A stretch of DNA of 64,000 nt from Roseovarius nanhaiticus (GTDB taxonomy: Bacteria > Pseudomonadota > Alphaproteobacteria > Rhodobacterales > Rhodobacteraceae). Below the pieces are notes generated by a model. The model was not told the origin of the DNA, made no database searches, and saw nothing but the letters and a program-made list of their open reading frames with translations. Within the stretch, counting starts at the first letter, position 1; each line of letters opens with the position of its first letter. A program made the position numbers and the translations under genes. Location: contig NZ_FTNV01000003.1 in the NCBI RefSeq assembly GCF_900156535.1, positions 1 through 64,000 of the forward strand, in the 5' to 3' direction. Shown one piece after another: positions 18,795 to 27,891 of the stretch.

Positions 18795-19222
18795 GGAATT
18801 GCCCCTTCAAGAGTGGCCGGCGGTGCCAGCGCGATATCCGCCAGACTGGCCCGATCAAGATCTTTCAGAAACGCGGCCTCGGCAGAGCGAAGGCGCGCCT
18901 TCAGCTTGCAACGGCCGTCAATGACGCATTCGCCACCCCCCGGCGCGAAACACTCGACCAGCGGCTGCCCCTCTTCGAGAAGGCGGACAACCTGTCCCAA
19001 GCTGATATCGCCCGCGTCGCGTGCCAGCATACCGCCGCCGCCACCGCCGCGCCTGGTCATGACGATGCCACCCGCAGACAGCCGCTGCATGATCTTCGAC
19101 AGGTGATGCCGCGAAATGCCGAATTCGGTTGCAAGCTCCGAGGTGGAAAACCCGCGTTCCGGCGCGCTGGCCATTCGCATCAGCATCCGCAAGCCATAGT
19201 CCGTGAACGAGGTAAGACGCAC
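18791..19222 (-). CDS. nsrR: NsrR-like Rrf2-family Fe-S transcriptional regulator
   Basis: 143 aa from GTG 19222, chosen because the resulting N-terminus RLTSFTDYGLRMLM is the canonical NsrR opening. Winged-helix Rrf2 fold with a poly-Gly wing (RRGGGGGGM). Cysteines C91, C99 and C105 (C-x7-C-x5-C), plus Asp8, the fourth cluster ligand typical of NsrR. RirA has the same Cys spacing, so Fe sensing cannot be fully excluded. It heads the cbb3-2 operon, coupled to ccoN, with an NsrR-type palindrome just upstream, suggesting autoregulation and NO-relieved repression of the oxidase. Confidence 0.8.
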   Translation of the reverse strand: MRLTSFTDYGLRMLMRMASAPERGFSTSELATEFGISRHHLSKIMQRLSAGGIVMTRRGGGGGGMLARDAGDISLGQVVRLLEEGQPLVECFAPGGGECVIDGRCKLKARLRSAEAAFLKDLDRASLADIALAPPATLEGAIP

Positions 19223-19244
19223 TCGGAAGCCCTCTGATAAATAA

Positions 19245-19257
19245 GTATTTGAAATAC
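19245..19257 (-). promoter_or_regulatory. NsrR-type operator in front of nsrR-ccoNOQP
   Basis: Perfect palindrome GTATTT-G-AAATAC, 22 bp upstream of the GTG start. It matches the core of the NsrR box (ATTT/AAAT half-sites with one central base) known from proteobacteria. Its position fits repression or autoregulation. Confidence 0.6.
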
Positions 19258-19280
19258 CGATTAACACAAATGTTTCTGAT

Positions 19281-19310
19281 CGCAAACCTTAACCAAGGTT
19301 GCGGTTTGCG
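19281..19310. promoter_or_regulatory. Inverted repeat upstream of the nsrR-cbb3 operon
   Basis: CGCAAACC at 19281-19288 and GGTTTGCG at 19303-19310 are exact inverses, with an internal AACCTT/AAGGTT palindrome between them. It lies about 25 bp beyond the NsrR box and could be a second operator or the residue of an IS end. No FNR box was found in this promoter. Confidence 0.35.
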
Positions 19311-19383
19311 CTGGAGATGCTGCCGTACCCCACCGAAGTGGTCCACGAGCCGGACTGGTATTGTCCCGCTTCCGCAAGGCCAG

Positions 19384-20050
19384 ATGGCCGGAAAGAAAGA
19401 CATGTCTGAAGAGATCGTGTCGGGGCGACGGCAGGTCGACATGTTGCAGTTGTACGTAAGCTCACTTGCCGATGCCGTGCGCCAGATCGGCGTGACGGCG
19501 CAGACCAGTGGCCAATGGCGCATATAGCATGGTGGCACCAATCGGGATCAGCTCAACTGTTTGAAACCGCTGGTGACCATGACTACGCGGTCTCGGGCGG
19601 GCGGTTTCAGATCGGCCGTTGGACCGCGTGATCCTGATCTGGGCCGTCCGGGAAAGCCTCTCGACCATTTGCGCCGCAGACAGTGCCCATGTGCGGCAAC
19701 CTCCATCCTGTGCAGACCGCCGAAATACGTAACTTCTGCAATGGCGCTGAATGAACGTCAAAAGGGTGCGCGCTTGGATCGGGGCCGTGCGTGCCAAGAC
19801 CGCCTTCATCGCATCAGGATCGCCACGGCGAAACGGCTACTGTGAGAACGCCATGCAAGGGCCGGGACGGGCTGTTGAACGACAAGCTAGTCGACAGCCA
19901 GCGCAAGGATCACATCCCGATCGAGGGGCGCCACCGCCGCTACGACACTGTCTGACCACACAGCGCCTTTGGATGCCGACCGCCTGGCCCCGACACCATC
20001 GTTCCGTTAGACCACCGGCCAATCATGCAACCGCAATCAAGCTGACCTAC
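19384..20050 (+). mobile_element. Decayed IS3-family element (orfA and orfB fragments)
   Basis: OrfA part at 19384-19527: MSEEIVSGRRQVDMLQ and LADAVRQIGVTAQT match the helix-turn-helix region of IS3 OrfA. OrfB C-terminus at about 19751-20050: VRAWIGAVRAKTAFIASGSP, then NGYCEN and, in another frame, a trace of the RPPA-type ending. The middle of orfB is deleted and frames are broken, so it is non-functional. It separates the cbb3-2 operon from the copper module. Confidence 0.7.
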
Positions 20051-20099
20051 TCGATAGTGGCGACGGCGTTCCATGGGAAACCTTTGGATATGCCGAAAG

Positions 20100-20978
20100 C
20101 TACAGGTTTACCGGGGGCGTGGTGACAGAGGTAAGCGCAGCTGTCGCGAGCAGGATCAACGCGACGGCGATTGCTTCGACTAAGATTGAGCGCCGCAGAC
20201 GGATCCCGGCGCGCGGCATTCCAGTAGCAAGCGCCGGAACAAGCCGCCATTTGTTAAGCGCGGCGAGCGCCATCAGACCGGCCACCAATGCCAGTTTCGC
20301 CAAGAGCGTCCAGCCGTAGGCGGTGGTGAAGAGGCCCACGAGCGATCCGGTCATCAGCCATGCAAAGACGAGGCCTGCCGCGACCAGCACCGAGACCGTG
20401 ACAGCAGCGATGTGCCCGAACCGATGCAGTAGCGCGGCTCCCCCGGTGTCCTGAACTGCGCGGAATAGGGGCGGCAAGGCAGCCACCCAGAACGCCGCGG
20501 CCAAAAGATGAGCCGTCAGCAGCCCAGCGAGCAGCGCAGGCGGATCGCCAAGGGAGTGCCCCACGAAGGTGAAAGACAGCCCGATCAGTAGCGTCCCGAG
20601 CAACGCTATGCCAAGACCGACCCTGCCCCGCATCAGCCAGGCAATGATCATCAGCGCACCGCCCGCCTGCCAGAGTGCCGCAGTGCCAAGCGGGCTTTCC
20701 CAGACAAATCCCAACATAACCGGATCCAGCGCGCCAGACAGGCCCATGCCCGAGATACGCGCCGCGCGAATGCCGAAACGCAAGGCGAGAACCACAAGCG
20801 CAGCGAGGGCGGCAATGACCGCAACCCTCTGCGCCAGCCCCAGAACGTCAACTGATGCACGCGGAAATGCGACCGCAAAAAGCGGGCCACCCATAGCAAG
20901 CAGGGCGGCGCCATAACCTGCCGCCTTGGCGATAACCGCCAAAGCCACCCAATGGTCAATCGGTGCGAGCCCCTCCAT
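20100..20978 (-). CDS. copD: CopD-domain copper membrane protein
   Basis: 292 aa with about eight hydrophobic helices; the CopD domain includes FVGHSLGDPP and an AAFWVAALPPLFRA segment. CopD works with periplasmic CopC in copper uptake across the inner membrane. It starts 5 nt after copC stops. It is the last gene of the copper operon on this strand. Confidence 0.85.
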   Translation of the reverse strand: MEGLAPIDHWVALAVIAKAAGYGAALLAMGGPLFAVAFPRASVDVLGLAQRVAVIAALAALVVLALRFGIRAARISGMGLSGALDPVMLGFVWESPLGTAALWQAGGALMIIAWLMRGRVGLGIALLGTLLIGLSFTFVGHSLGDPPALLAGLLTAHLLAAAFWVAALPPLFRAVQDTGGAALLHRFGHIAAVTVSVLVAAGLVFAWLMTGSLVGLFTTAYGWTLLAKLALVAGLMALAALNKWRLVPALATGMPRAGIRLRRSILVEAIAVALILLATAALTSVTTPPVNL

Positions 20979-20983
20979 CAGGG

Positions 20984-21328
20984 TCAGTTTGCAATCTCAA
21001 AGGCAAAGCTGCCCTGCATGGGATGCCCGTCAGACGACATGCCGCGCCAGTTCACCTCGTAGGCGCCGTCCGGCAACTCGCGCGGTGGCAGCGCGCGAAA
21101 TTCGGTCACCGGATCCATACCCGTCTCGCGCGTCAATTCCACTTCGCCGTCGGGACCGGACATCAAAATCACTGTTATGCGCATGGCATCGTTGAAGCGC
21201 ATCTCAATGTATGGGACCGAGGCGACGGTCGCGGCATCGGCGGGCAAGGTCTCCTCGGCTTTGGAATGCGCCGCTGCGCCCGTCGCCGTGAACGCCAGTG
21301 CGATGCCGGCAAGAAGTGTCTGTTTCAT
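20984..21328 (-). CDS. copC: CopC periplasmic copper-binding protein
   Basis: 114 aa from ATG 21328. The signal peptide ends AAA, leaving an N-terminal His (AHSKAEETLPADAA), as in mature CopC. The beta-sandwich ends with GMSSDGHPMQGSFAFEI, including the conserved Asp-Gly-His Cu(II) ligands. The Met-rich Cu(I) site is absent, which fits a Cu(II)-only CopC. Confidence 0.88.
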   Translation of the reverse strand: MKQTLLAGIALAFTATGAAAHSKAEETLPADAATVASVPYIEMRFNDAMRITVILMSGPDGEVELTRETGMDPVTEFRALPPRELPDGAYEVNWRGMSSDGHPMQGSFAFEIAN

Positions 21329-21433
21329 ACTCTTAGCTCCAATCATATGTGCCGATGCAACACGCTGTCCGGTGATCACCGATCTTATGGCGACGAGAGC
21401 GGCGATGGCATAGCCCCCGACCGCTCCTTATCC

Positions 21434-21928
21434 TCAAAGACCGGCCCGGTAGAAGACCTCACCGGCACCGGCGTCACCGCCGAACGCGATCACGTCGAAC
21501 CGCGCGGCCGGATCATCCCCCATGCCGGGCGAGCCAGCGGGCATTCCGGGTACCGCGATCCCTGCGATATCGGGCCGCTCCTCCAGCAGTTTGGCCAGCG
21601 CATCGAAGGGCACATGGCCCTCGACGACATAGCCCTCGATCATGGCTGTATGGCAGGACCACAAATCGCCGGGAATACCAGCGGCGCGTTTGGTGGGGGT
21701 CACGTTCTGGATGTCGGTCACCTCGACATCGTAGCCTTCCTCGCGCGCCAGCGCGACCCAAGCGCCGCAGCAGCCGCAGGTGGGGCTCTTGGTGACATGC
21801 ATTGTGCCGTGATTGGCCGCGTTCGTTTGATTTTCCGCATGCGCCATGCCTGCGCCGCCCATGGTGGCCAGCCCAAGGGCCAATGCGGCGGCGGAAAGTG
21901 TGGCGAGCGCTGTTTTGATCGGTTTCAT
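21434..21928 (-). CDS. copG: CopG-like DUF411 copper protein
   Basis: 164 aa from ATG 21928. Signal peptide, then SPTCGCCGAWVALARE (thioredoxin-like Cys cluster) and DLWSCHTAMIEGYVVEGHVP, the DUF411 signature. Family members called CopG bind copper clusters and are proposed to interconvert Cu(I) and Cu(II) in the periplasm. It lies between copC and cusF. The 105 nt between it and copC hold no gene. Confidence 0.85.
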   Translation of the reverse strand: MKPIKTALATLSAAALALGLATMGGAGMAHAENQTNAANHGTMHVTKSPTCGCCGAWVALAREEGYDVEVTDIQNVTPTKRAAGIPGDLWSCHTAMIEGYVVEGHVPFDALAKLLEERPDIAGIAVPGMPAGSPGMGDDPAARFDVIAFGGDAGAGEVFYRAGL

Positions 21929-22022
21929 TGGGTAACTCCCTTGAGTGTTTTCGCGTGGCCGCCGCGACGGGGGCAGCCCGCTTGCAAGCTTGCGGCCACG
22001 CTGCATGATTTGGCGGCCTCGA

Positions 22023-22397
22023 TCACTCGGCCATGATGCCGCCGATGGCATACATGCCATCCTCGCCCTTGATCAGCATCAGTGTGACGCTATCGCCTGC
22101 GGAGGCGTCGCCCATCATGTGCGCCTCGGGCAGTACGGGCAGGTCCATCGTCATGGCGGGCCAGCCGATTTCAGGGATCGGCTCGTGGCTGACATTTGCC
22201 GTGCCGTCCCCGATGGAGTTGAGAGTGGCCATAGTATGCACGGCACCCTCCATCTGCTCGGCACTCATGGTCATGCTCGAATGGTCCATTTTGGAGTGAT
22301 CCATCTTGGAGTGGTTCATCTCGGATTTCTCCGTCTCGGCCATTCCCGCAGACGCGCCGAGGAGTGCCGCACAGGTGGCAATCAAAAGAGCTTTCAT
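22023..22397 (-). CDS. cusF: CusF-type periplasmic copper chaperone
   Basis: 124 aa from ATG 22397. Signal peptide, then a His/Met repeat region (SKMDHSKMDHSSM), then a CusF OB-fold with VSHEPIPEIGWPAMTMDLPV. The His, Trp and two Met residues of the Cu(I) site are all present. It hands Cu(I) to the CusBA pump and lies 26 nt after cusA on the same transcript. Confidence 0.93.
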   Translation of the reverse strand: MKALLIATCAALLGASAGMAETEKSEMNHSKMDHSKMDHSSMTMSAEQMEGAVHTMATLNSIGDGTANVSHEPIPEIGWPAMTMDLPVLPEAHMMGDASAGDSVTLMLIKGEDGMYAIGGIMAE

Positions 22398-22423
22398 CTG
22401 TCTTCCTTTCAAGGTTGGCCCGC

Positions 22424-25400
22424 TCATTCGGCGGGCAAGGGGTCTGCCGGGGCGTCGCCGCCGGCCTGCAGGGCGCGGTTGGTGCGTGTCAGCGCCAGCC
22501 GCTTCCAGATCACGAAGATCGCTGGAATGACGAAAAGGGTAAGCAAGGTGGCAGTGGTCATACCGCCCAGCATTGGGGCCGCGATCCTCTGCATGATTTC
22601 GGATCCGGTGCCGGTGCCGTACATGATCGGAATGAGCCCCGCGAAGATGGTGGCAACGGTCATCACCTTTGGGCGCACGCGCAGGAGCGCCCCCTCGAAC
22701 ACCACCTCTTCGATATCCATACGCGTCATCGCGCGGCGCTCGGTGGCGGCGGCTGCATGCCGGCGGTCCCAGGCGAGGTTGAGGTAAAGCAGCATGACGA
22801 TCGCCGTTTCCACCGCGACGCCTGCCAGCGCAATAAAACCGACGAGAACGGCCACCGAGATGTCGAAGCTGAGATACCACAGGAACCACACGCCCCCTGC
22901 CAGCGCGACAGGCAGCGCGGCCAGGATGATACCCACCTCGATCACGCGGCTGAACGCCATGAAGAGCATCAAGGTAATGATCAGCAATGTCGCGGGCGCG
23001 ACGATCTTGAGCCGCTCCTGCATCCGCTCGATATACTCATATTGGCCGGACCACGTGATCGAATAGCCCGGCGGCAGCGTTACCCTATCGGCGACGGCAG
23101 CACGTGCCTCGTCCACGTATCCGCCCAGATCGCGGCCCGCGATGTCGATAAGTACAAAGCCGGTGCGCCGGGCGTTCTCGGACCGGATCATGCCGGGGCC
23201 ATCATTGATGCGGATCTCGGCCAGCGCGCCCAGCGGGATATGCGCGCCCGAGGGCGTGACAATTGGCAGATCGCGCAGCCGCTCGGGGCTGTCGCGCCAG
23301 TGCTGCGGATAGCGCAGGTTTATGGGAAAGCGCTCTAGCCCCTCGATCGATTCCGACACCTGCATTCCGCCTATGGCGGTCTGCACCACATCCTGCACGT
23401 CGCGCACACTCATCATATAGCGTGCGACGGCCTCGCGGTCGGGCGTGATCTCGATATATCGCCCGCCCACGGGCCGCTCAGCATAGGCCGAGGTCGTGCC
23501 GGGGATACTCGCAGCGATGCGTTCGACCTGGGTGCCGATATCCTCGATCACGCGCAGATCAGCGCCCGATATCTTGACGCCCACGGGTGTCTTGATGCCG
23601 GTGGCCAGCATGTCGATGCGGTTCTTGATCGGCTGAATCCACACGTTCGTAACGCCCGGCACCTGCACTGCACGGTCCAGATCGGCGCGGATCGTCTCCA
23701 TCGTGCTGCCCGCGCGCCACTCGGCCTCGGGCTTTAGCTGGATCGTCGTCTCGATCATCGTCAGGGGCGCGGGGTCGGTCGCCGTGTCGGCGCGGCCCAG
23801 CTTGCCGTGGACGGTTGCCACTTCGGGGACCGTTGCGATCATGCGGTCGGTCTGTTGCAGCACCTCGCGGGCCTTGCCGATCGAGACGCCGGGATAGAGC
23901 GTGGGCATGTAGAGAAAATCGCCCTCGTTCAGCTCGGGCATGAACTCGGTCCCGAGTCGCTGGAGCGGCCACATCATCGACGCCACCAGCACCCCGGCCA
24001 AAAGGGTCGTCGCCCAAGGCCAGGCGACCGCGGCATCGAGGAAGGGGCGGTAAATCCAGATCACCAGGCGATTGAGCGGGTTCTTGCGCTCGGGGATAAT
24101 GCGCCCGCGCACGAAGTAGCCCATCAATACCGGGACCAGCGTGATCGACAGGATCGCGGCAGCGGCCATCGCGTAGGTCTTGGTAAAGGCCAGCGGCTTG
24201 AAGAGGCGGCCCTCCTGGCTCTCCAGCACGAAGACCGGCAGAAAGCTGACCGCGATGATGGCGAGCGAGAAGAAAAGCGCCGGCCCCACCTCCTGGCAAC
24301 ATTCCGCGACGATGCGCCATCGGTTCTTGGCCGTCAGCTTCTCCTGCTCGATCCGCCTGTGCATCGCCTCGATCATGACAATGGCGGCGTCGACCATCGC
24401 GCCGATGGCGATGGCGATGCCACCCAATGACATGATGTTCGCGTTGACGCCCTGCAGCCGCATGATGATGAACGCCGCCGCGATCCCGAGGGGCAGCGAC
24501 AGAAGGATCACCAGCGACGAGCGGACATGCAGCAGGAAGGCCGCGCAGACCAAGATGACGACGATGAATTCCTCGGTCAGCTTATGCTGCAGGTTGTCGA
24601 TGGCCCGCTCGATCACGCCGGCGCGGTTGTAGGTTGTCACGATCTCGACGCCCTCCGGCAGGCTGCCGCGCAACTCGTCCAGCCGCGCCTCGACCGCCTT
24701 GATCGTGCTCAGCGCATTGCCGCCCCAGCGCAGGATCACGACGCCGCCCGCCGCCTCGCCGATCCCGTTCAGCTCGCCCACGCCGCGCCGCATCTCGGGG
24801 CCAAGCCGGATCTCGGCCACGTCGCCCAGCGTCACGGCCGCGCCGCGGTCATTGACCATCAAGGGTGCGCTGGCCAGGTCCGACAGCTCGTCCACGTAGC
24901 CGGTCGAGCGGACCATGAATTCGGCCTCGCCCATCTCGACCACGCTGCCGCCCGTCTCGCGGTTGGCGCTTTGAATGGCGGCGCTGACCTCGGCAAGCGT
25001 CAGGTCGTAGGCACGCAGCTTCATCGGGTCGACAACGACCTGATATTGCTTGACCATGCCGCCGATCGTGGCGACCTCGGAGACGCCCTCGACCGTCTGC
25101 AACTCGTATTTCAGAAACCAGTCCTGAAGGGTGCGCAGCTGCGCCAGATCATGCCCGCCGGTTCGGTCGATCAGCGCATATTGGTAGATCCAGCCGACGC
25201 CGGTCGCATCGGGGCCAAGCTGCGGCGACACGCCCTCCGGCAGGTCCGCCGCGATCTGGCCGAGATATTCCAGGACGCGGCTGCGCGCCCAATAGAGATC
25301 AGTCCCGTCCTCGAAGACGACATAGACGTAGCTGTCACCAAAAAAGGAAAAGCCGCGCACGTCGCTGGCGCCCGGCACCGACAGCATGGCGCTGGCGATG

Positions 25401-25603
25401 GGATAGGTCACCTGATCCTCGACCACCTGAGGCGCCTGGCCGGGAAAGGGCGTTTTCACGATCACCTGCACGTCCGACAGATCCGGAATGGCGTCTACCG
25501 GCGTCGTACGAATGGCCCAGATCCCCGCAGCGCCCATCATGATCGCCAGCGCGAGAATGATGATGCGGTTCGCGATCGAGGCGCGGATGATGGCGGCGAT
25601 CAT
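22424..25603 (-). CDS. cusA: CusA heavy-metal RND efflux pump
   Basis: 1059 aa, full-length HME-type RND transporter with 12 membrane helices and two large periplasmic loops. Segments include GGIAIAIGAMVDAAIVMIEA (TM4), NRIDMLATGIKTPVGVKISG and VAVETAIVMLLYLNLAW. It exports Cu(I)/Ag(I) in a tripartite complex. The start overlaps cusB by four bases. No outer-membrane CusC is encoded here, so it must use one from elsewhere. Confidence 0.95.
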   Translation of the reverse strand: MIAAIIRASIANRIIILALAIMMGAAGIWAIRTTPVDAIPDLSDVQVIVKTPFPGQAPQVVEDQVTYPIASAMLSVPGASDVRGFSFFGDSYVYVVFEDGTDLYWARSRVLEYLGQIAADLPEGVSPQLGPDATGVGWIYQYALIDRTGGHDLAQLRTLQDWFLKYELQTVEGVSEVATIGGMVKQYQVVVDPMKLRAYDLTLAEVSAAIQSANRETGGSVVEMGEAEFMVRSTGYVDELSDLASAPLMVNDRGAAVTLGDVAEIRLGPEMRRGVGELNGIGEAAGGVVILRWGGNALSTIKAVEARLDELRGSLPEGVEIVTTYNRAGVIERAIDNLQHKLTEEFIVVILVCAAFLLHVRSSLVILLSLPLGIAAAFIIMRLQGVNANIMSLGGIAIAIGAMVDAAIVMIEAMHRRIEQEKLTAKNRWRIVAECCQEVGPALFFSLAIIAVSFLPVFVLESQEGRLFKPLAFTKTYAMAAAAILSITLVPVLMGYFVRGRIIPERKNPLNRLVIWIYRPFLDAAVAWPWATTLLAGVLVASMMWPLQRLGTEFMPELNEGDFLYMPTLYPGVSIGKAREVLQQTDRMIATVPEVATVHGKLGRADTATDPAPLTMIETTIQLKPEAEWRAGSTMETIRADLDRAVQVPGVTNVWIQPIKNRIDMLATGIKTPVGVKISGADLRVIEDIGTQVERIAASIPGTTSAYAERPVGGRYIEITPDREAVARYMMSVRDVQDVVQTAIGGMQVSESIEGLERFPINLRYPQHWRDSPERLRDLPIVTPSGAHIPLGALAEIRINDGPGMIRSENARRTGFVLIDIAGRDLGGYVDEARAAVADRVTLPPGYSITWSGQYEYIERMQERLKIVAPATLLIITLMLFMAFSRVIEVGIILAALPVALAGGVWFLWYLSFDISVAVLVGFIALAGVAVETAIVMLLYLNLAWDRRHAAAATERRAMTRMDIEEVVFEGALLRVRPKVMTVATIFAGLIPIMYGTGTGSEIMQRIAAPMLGGMTTATLLTLFVIPAIFVIWKRLALTRTNRALQAGGDAPADPLPAE

Positions 25604-27804
25604 TGTGCCGCCCCCGCATTGCGCGTGCCGACCAGCGTCAACGAGAAATCAGGGTTGCGCGCCAGTTCCAGCGTCACCTCTTGGCCAAGAGGCAGGCTGC
25701 TGGCCTCGACCGACGGCGCCACGGCGAAGTCCATCGTCATCCCGGGCATGCCGATTTCGGTCATCGGACCATGCGTGATGTTGGCCGTGCCCGCGGACGC
25801 ATCGACGCTGTTGATCATGCCGTTCACCTCCATCGGCGGGGCGGTGGGCGCCGCTTCGGCCAGAATCATCGTCATGCCATCCGGACGCGCGAAGGTCAGC
25901 TGCGCCACTTCGCCCACCGGCAGAGCGGCGGGGTCGAGCCCCTCGGTCAGCGCAAACTCCATGGTCATGCCGGGCATGCCGATTTCCGCGATCGGCCCAT
26001 GGGTGATGGTGGCCATGCGCGCCGCCGCGTCCACCGCATCGATCGTGCCCGACACGGTGATCGGGGGCGCTGCGGCCTCGGGTGCAGCGGCATTGGACGC
26101 GGCAGTATCGCTGCCTGCTGCCATATCTGTGCCGCGCAGGGCGACAATGGTGAAAAGACCGTCTTCACCCTTGGCCAGATCGAACTCAATTGGCTGGTCC
26201 AGGGGCGCCTCCGAGGGGGCAAAGCCTGCGACATCCATGTCCATCTGCATGGCGGGCCAGCCGAGTTCCGGGATCGGCTCGTGCGCGACGGTCAGCTTGC
26301 CTTCGTCGGTGACGGCAAGGATTTTGCCTTGCCCGGTGGCGGCAATCCCGTCATCGGCTCCCAGTTCGATAAGGCTCAGAAGGCCGTCCGCGCCGCGTGC
26401 GGCCATGAACGTCACCTCTTGCCCCACTTCCAGCCGCTCCAGCGCGATATCGCTGCGCAGCGCGAAGCGAGAGGTCATGGCGGGCCAGTCGAGTGCCGCG
26501 AGTGCGCCGTGCCGGATCGTGGTTATGCGAGTCTCACGGTCTAACGCGACGAGCGTTCCGGTGCCGCGCGCGGGCGCATCGTCGGTCGGTGCCATACGCA
26601 TCAGTCCCGCGCTCAGCGCACTTTCGCTGTCGATCAGGAACTGCGCCGAGGCCACGACCTCCTCACCGGGGGCGAGGCCCTGCATGATCTCGGTCCGGCC
26701 CCCCTCGCCGAAGCTGTCGCGCAGACCGGTGGTGACGAGGCGCGGCTTGAACGTTCCGTTGCCCGTCTTGAGGATCACGCGCTCGGCCGAGCCTGTGCGG
26801 ATGATCGCCTCGGTCGGAACGGTCAGCGCCGTTCGTGATGCTTCGGGGACCAGCGTGACGGTGCCAAACATGCCCGGCCTCAAGAGACCGTCCTCATTAT
26901 CCAATCGAAGCCGGACGGGCAGGGTGCGAGTTCTGGCGTCGAGGGCGGGATAGATGTAGTCGATTTCTCCCTCGAACAGACGGCCAGGAAGATGATCGAA
27001 GCGGGCCAGTGCGCGCATGTTCGCGCTGAGACGCGCGATATCGCGCTCGAACACATCGACGATGAGCCAAACGTCGCGCGGATCGGTGATCGAAACCGCC
27101 CGCACATCCGGCCTGAGAAACATCCCCTCCGCCGCCTCAAGCGATATGACAACGCCATCCTGCGGCGCGAGCACCTCGATATTGCGGGCAAGCTCGCCGC
27201 TGGCCTCGATCCGTTTGATCTGGGCGTCCGACATGCCCTGGCTTCGCAGCGCATTCCGTGCGGCGCTGATGATGCGCGGATTGCCGGCCTCGAGCGCGCG
27301 GACCAGATCACTACTGGACGAACCGATGGTCTGCGAGAACATCTCGAAAAGGACATCACCCTTCTTGACCGGATCGCCGACCGCACGCACGTTCAGCGCC
27401 TCGATCCATCCATCAACGCGGGTGTGGACGTGGCTGGTCAGGTGGTCGTCATAGGCGACATTACCGACCGTCTCGATCTGCTCTGAAATCTCCGAGGATT
27501 GCGCAATCGCGGTGCGCACGCCGATCGCGTTGATCTCGGTGCCGGAGAGTTTCACTTCGCTCGCGTCGCTGGCGGGCTCCTCTCCTGCCATGACGGGGAT
27601 GAGGTCCATTCCCATAGGAGACTTGCCGGGGCCAGGTTGCCTGAAATTGGGATCCATCGGCGCGACCCAGTAAAGGATCTCGGCGCCGCTTCCGTTGGCA
27701 CCCTGAGAGGGCGTCAAATACAGCCTTTCGACGAGAATGCCGCCCGCCAAGCCCAAGCCAAGCGCCAGAACGCTTAGGGCTGAATATCTTCCACGCATGG
27801 TCAC
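25600..27804 (-). CDS. cusB: CusB membrane-fusion protein with four tandem CusF-like domains
   Basis: 734 aa, far above the roughly 400-500 aa usual for CusB. Order: signal anchor, a heavy-metal-binding segment (YWVAPMDPNFRQPG, KSPMGMDLIPV) at about 45-72, a standard adaptor core to about 400, then four CusF-like OB domains at about 414-482, 490-556, 582-648 and 657-727. Predicted ligands are H432/W440/M443 (second Met missing), H508/W516/M519/M521 (complete), and H602 or H678 with GMPGMTM, where Met replaces Trp. One C-terminal CusF fusion is known in the family; four is exceptional. It docks CusA and probably stores or relays Cu(I). Confidence 0.9.
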   Translation of the reverse strand: MTMRGRYSALSVLALGLGLAGGILVERLYLTPSQGANGSGAEILYWVAPMDPNFRQPGPGKSPMGMDLIPVMAGEEPASDASEVKLSGTEINAIGVRTAIAQSSEISEQIETVGNVAYDDHLTSHVHTRVDGWIEALNVRAVGDPVKKGDVLFEMFSQTIGSSSSDLVRALEAGNPRIISAARNALRSQGMSDAQIKRIEASGELARNIEVLAPQDGVVISLEAAEGMFLRPDVRAVSITDPRDVWLIVDVFERDIARLSANMRALARFDHLPGRLFEGEIDYIYPALDARTRTLPVRLRLDNEDGLLRPGMFGTVTLVPEASRTALTVPTEAIIRTGSAERVILKTGNGTFKPRLVTTGLRDSFGEGGRTEIMQGLAPGEEVVASAQFLIDSESALSAGLMRMAPTDDAPARGTGTLVALDRETRITTIRHGALAALDWPAMTSRFALRSDIALERLEVGQEVTFMAARGADGLLSLIELGADDGIAATGQGKILAVTDEGKLTVAHEPIPELGWPAMQMDMDVAGFAPSEAPLDQPIEFDLAKGEDGLFTIVALRGTDMAAGSDTAASNAAAPEAAAPPITVSGTIDAVDAAARMATITHGPIAEIGMPGMTMEFALTEGLDPAALPVGEVAQLTFARPDGMTMILAEAAPTAPPMEVNGMINSVDASAGTANITHGPMTEIGMPGMTMDFAVAPSVEASSLPLGQEVTLELARNPDFSLTLVGTRNAGAAQ

Positions 27805-27891
27805 CTCGACCGCGACGTCCGATTTGGGACGCCATTTCCAATCAGTTACAGAAGCGCAGTCCGCGTAAAGCGGGCGCGCACGGAGAACGGA

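Noticed and set aside
16428..19106. 892-codon plus-strand open frame
   Set aside because: Antisense to ccoO2, ccoN2 and nsrR, which have full family motifs.
24527..26953. 808-codon plus-strand open frame
   Set aside because: Antisense to cusA and cusB.
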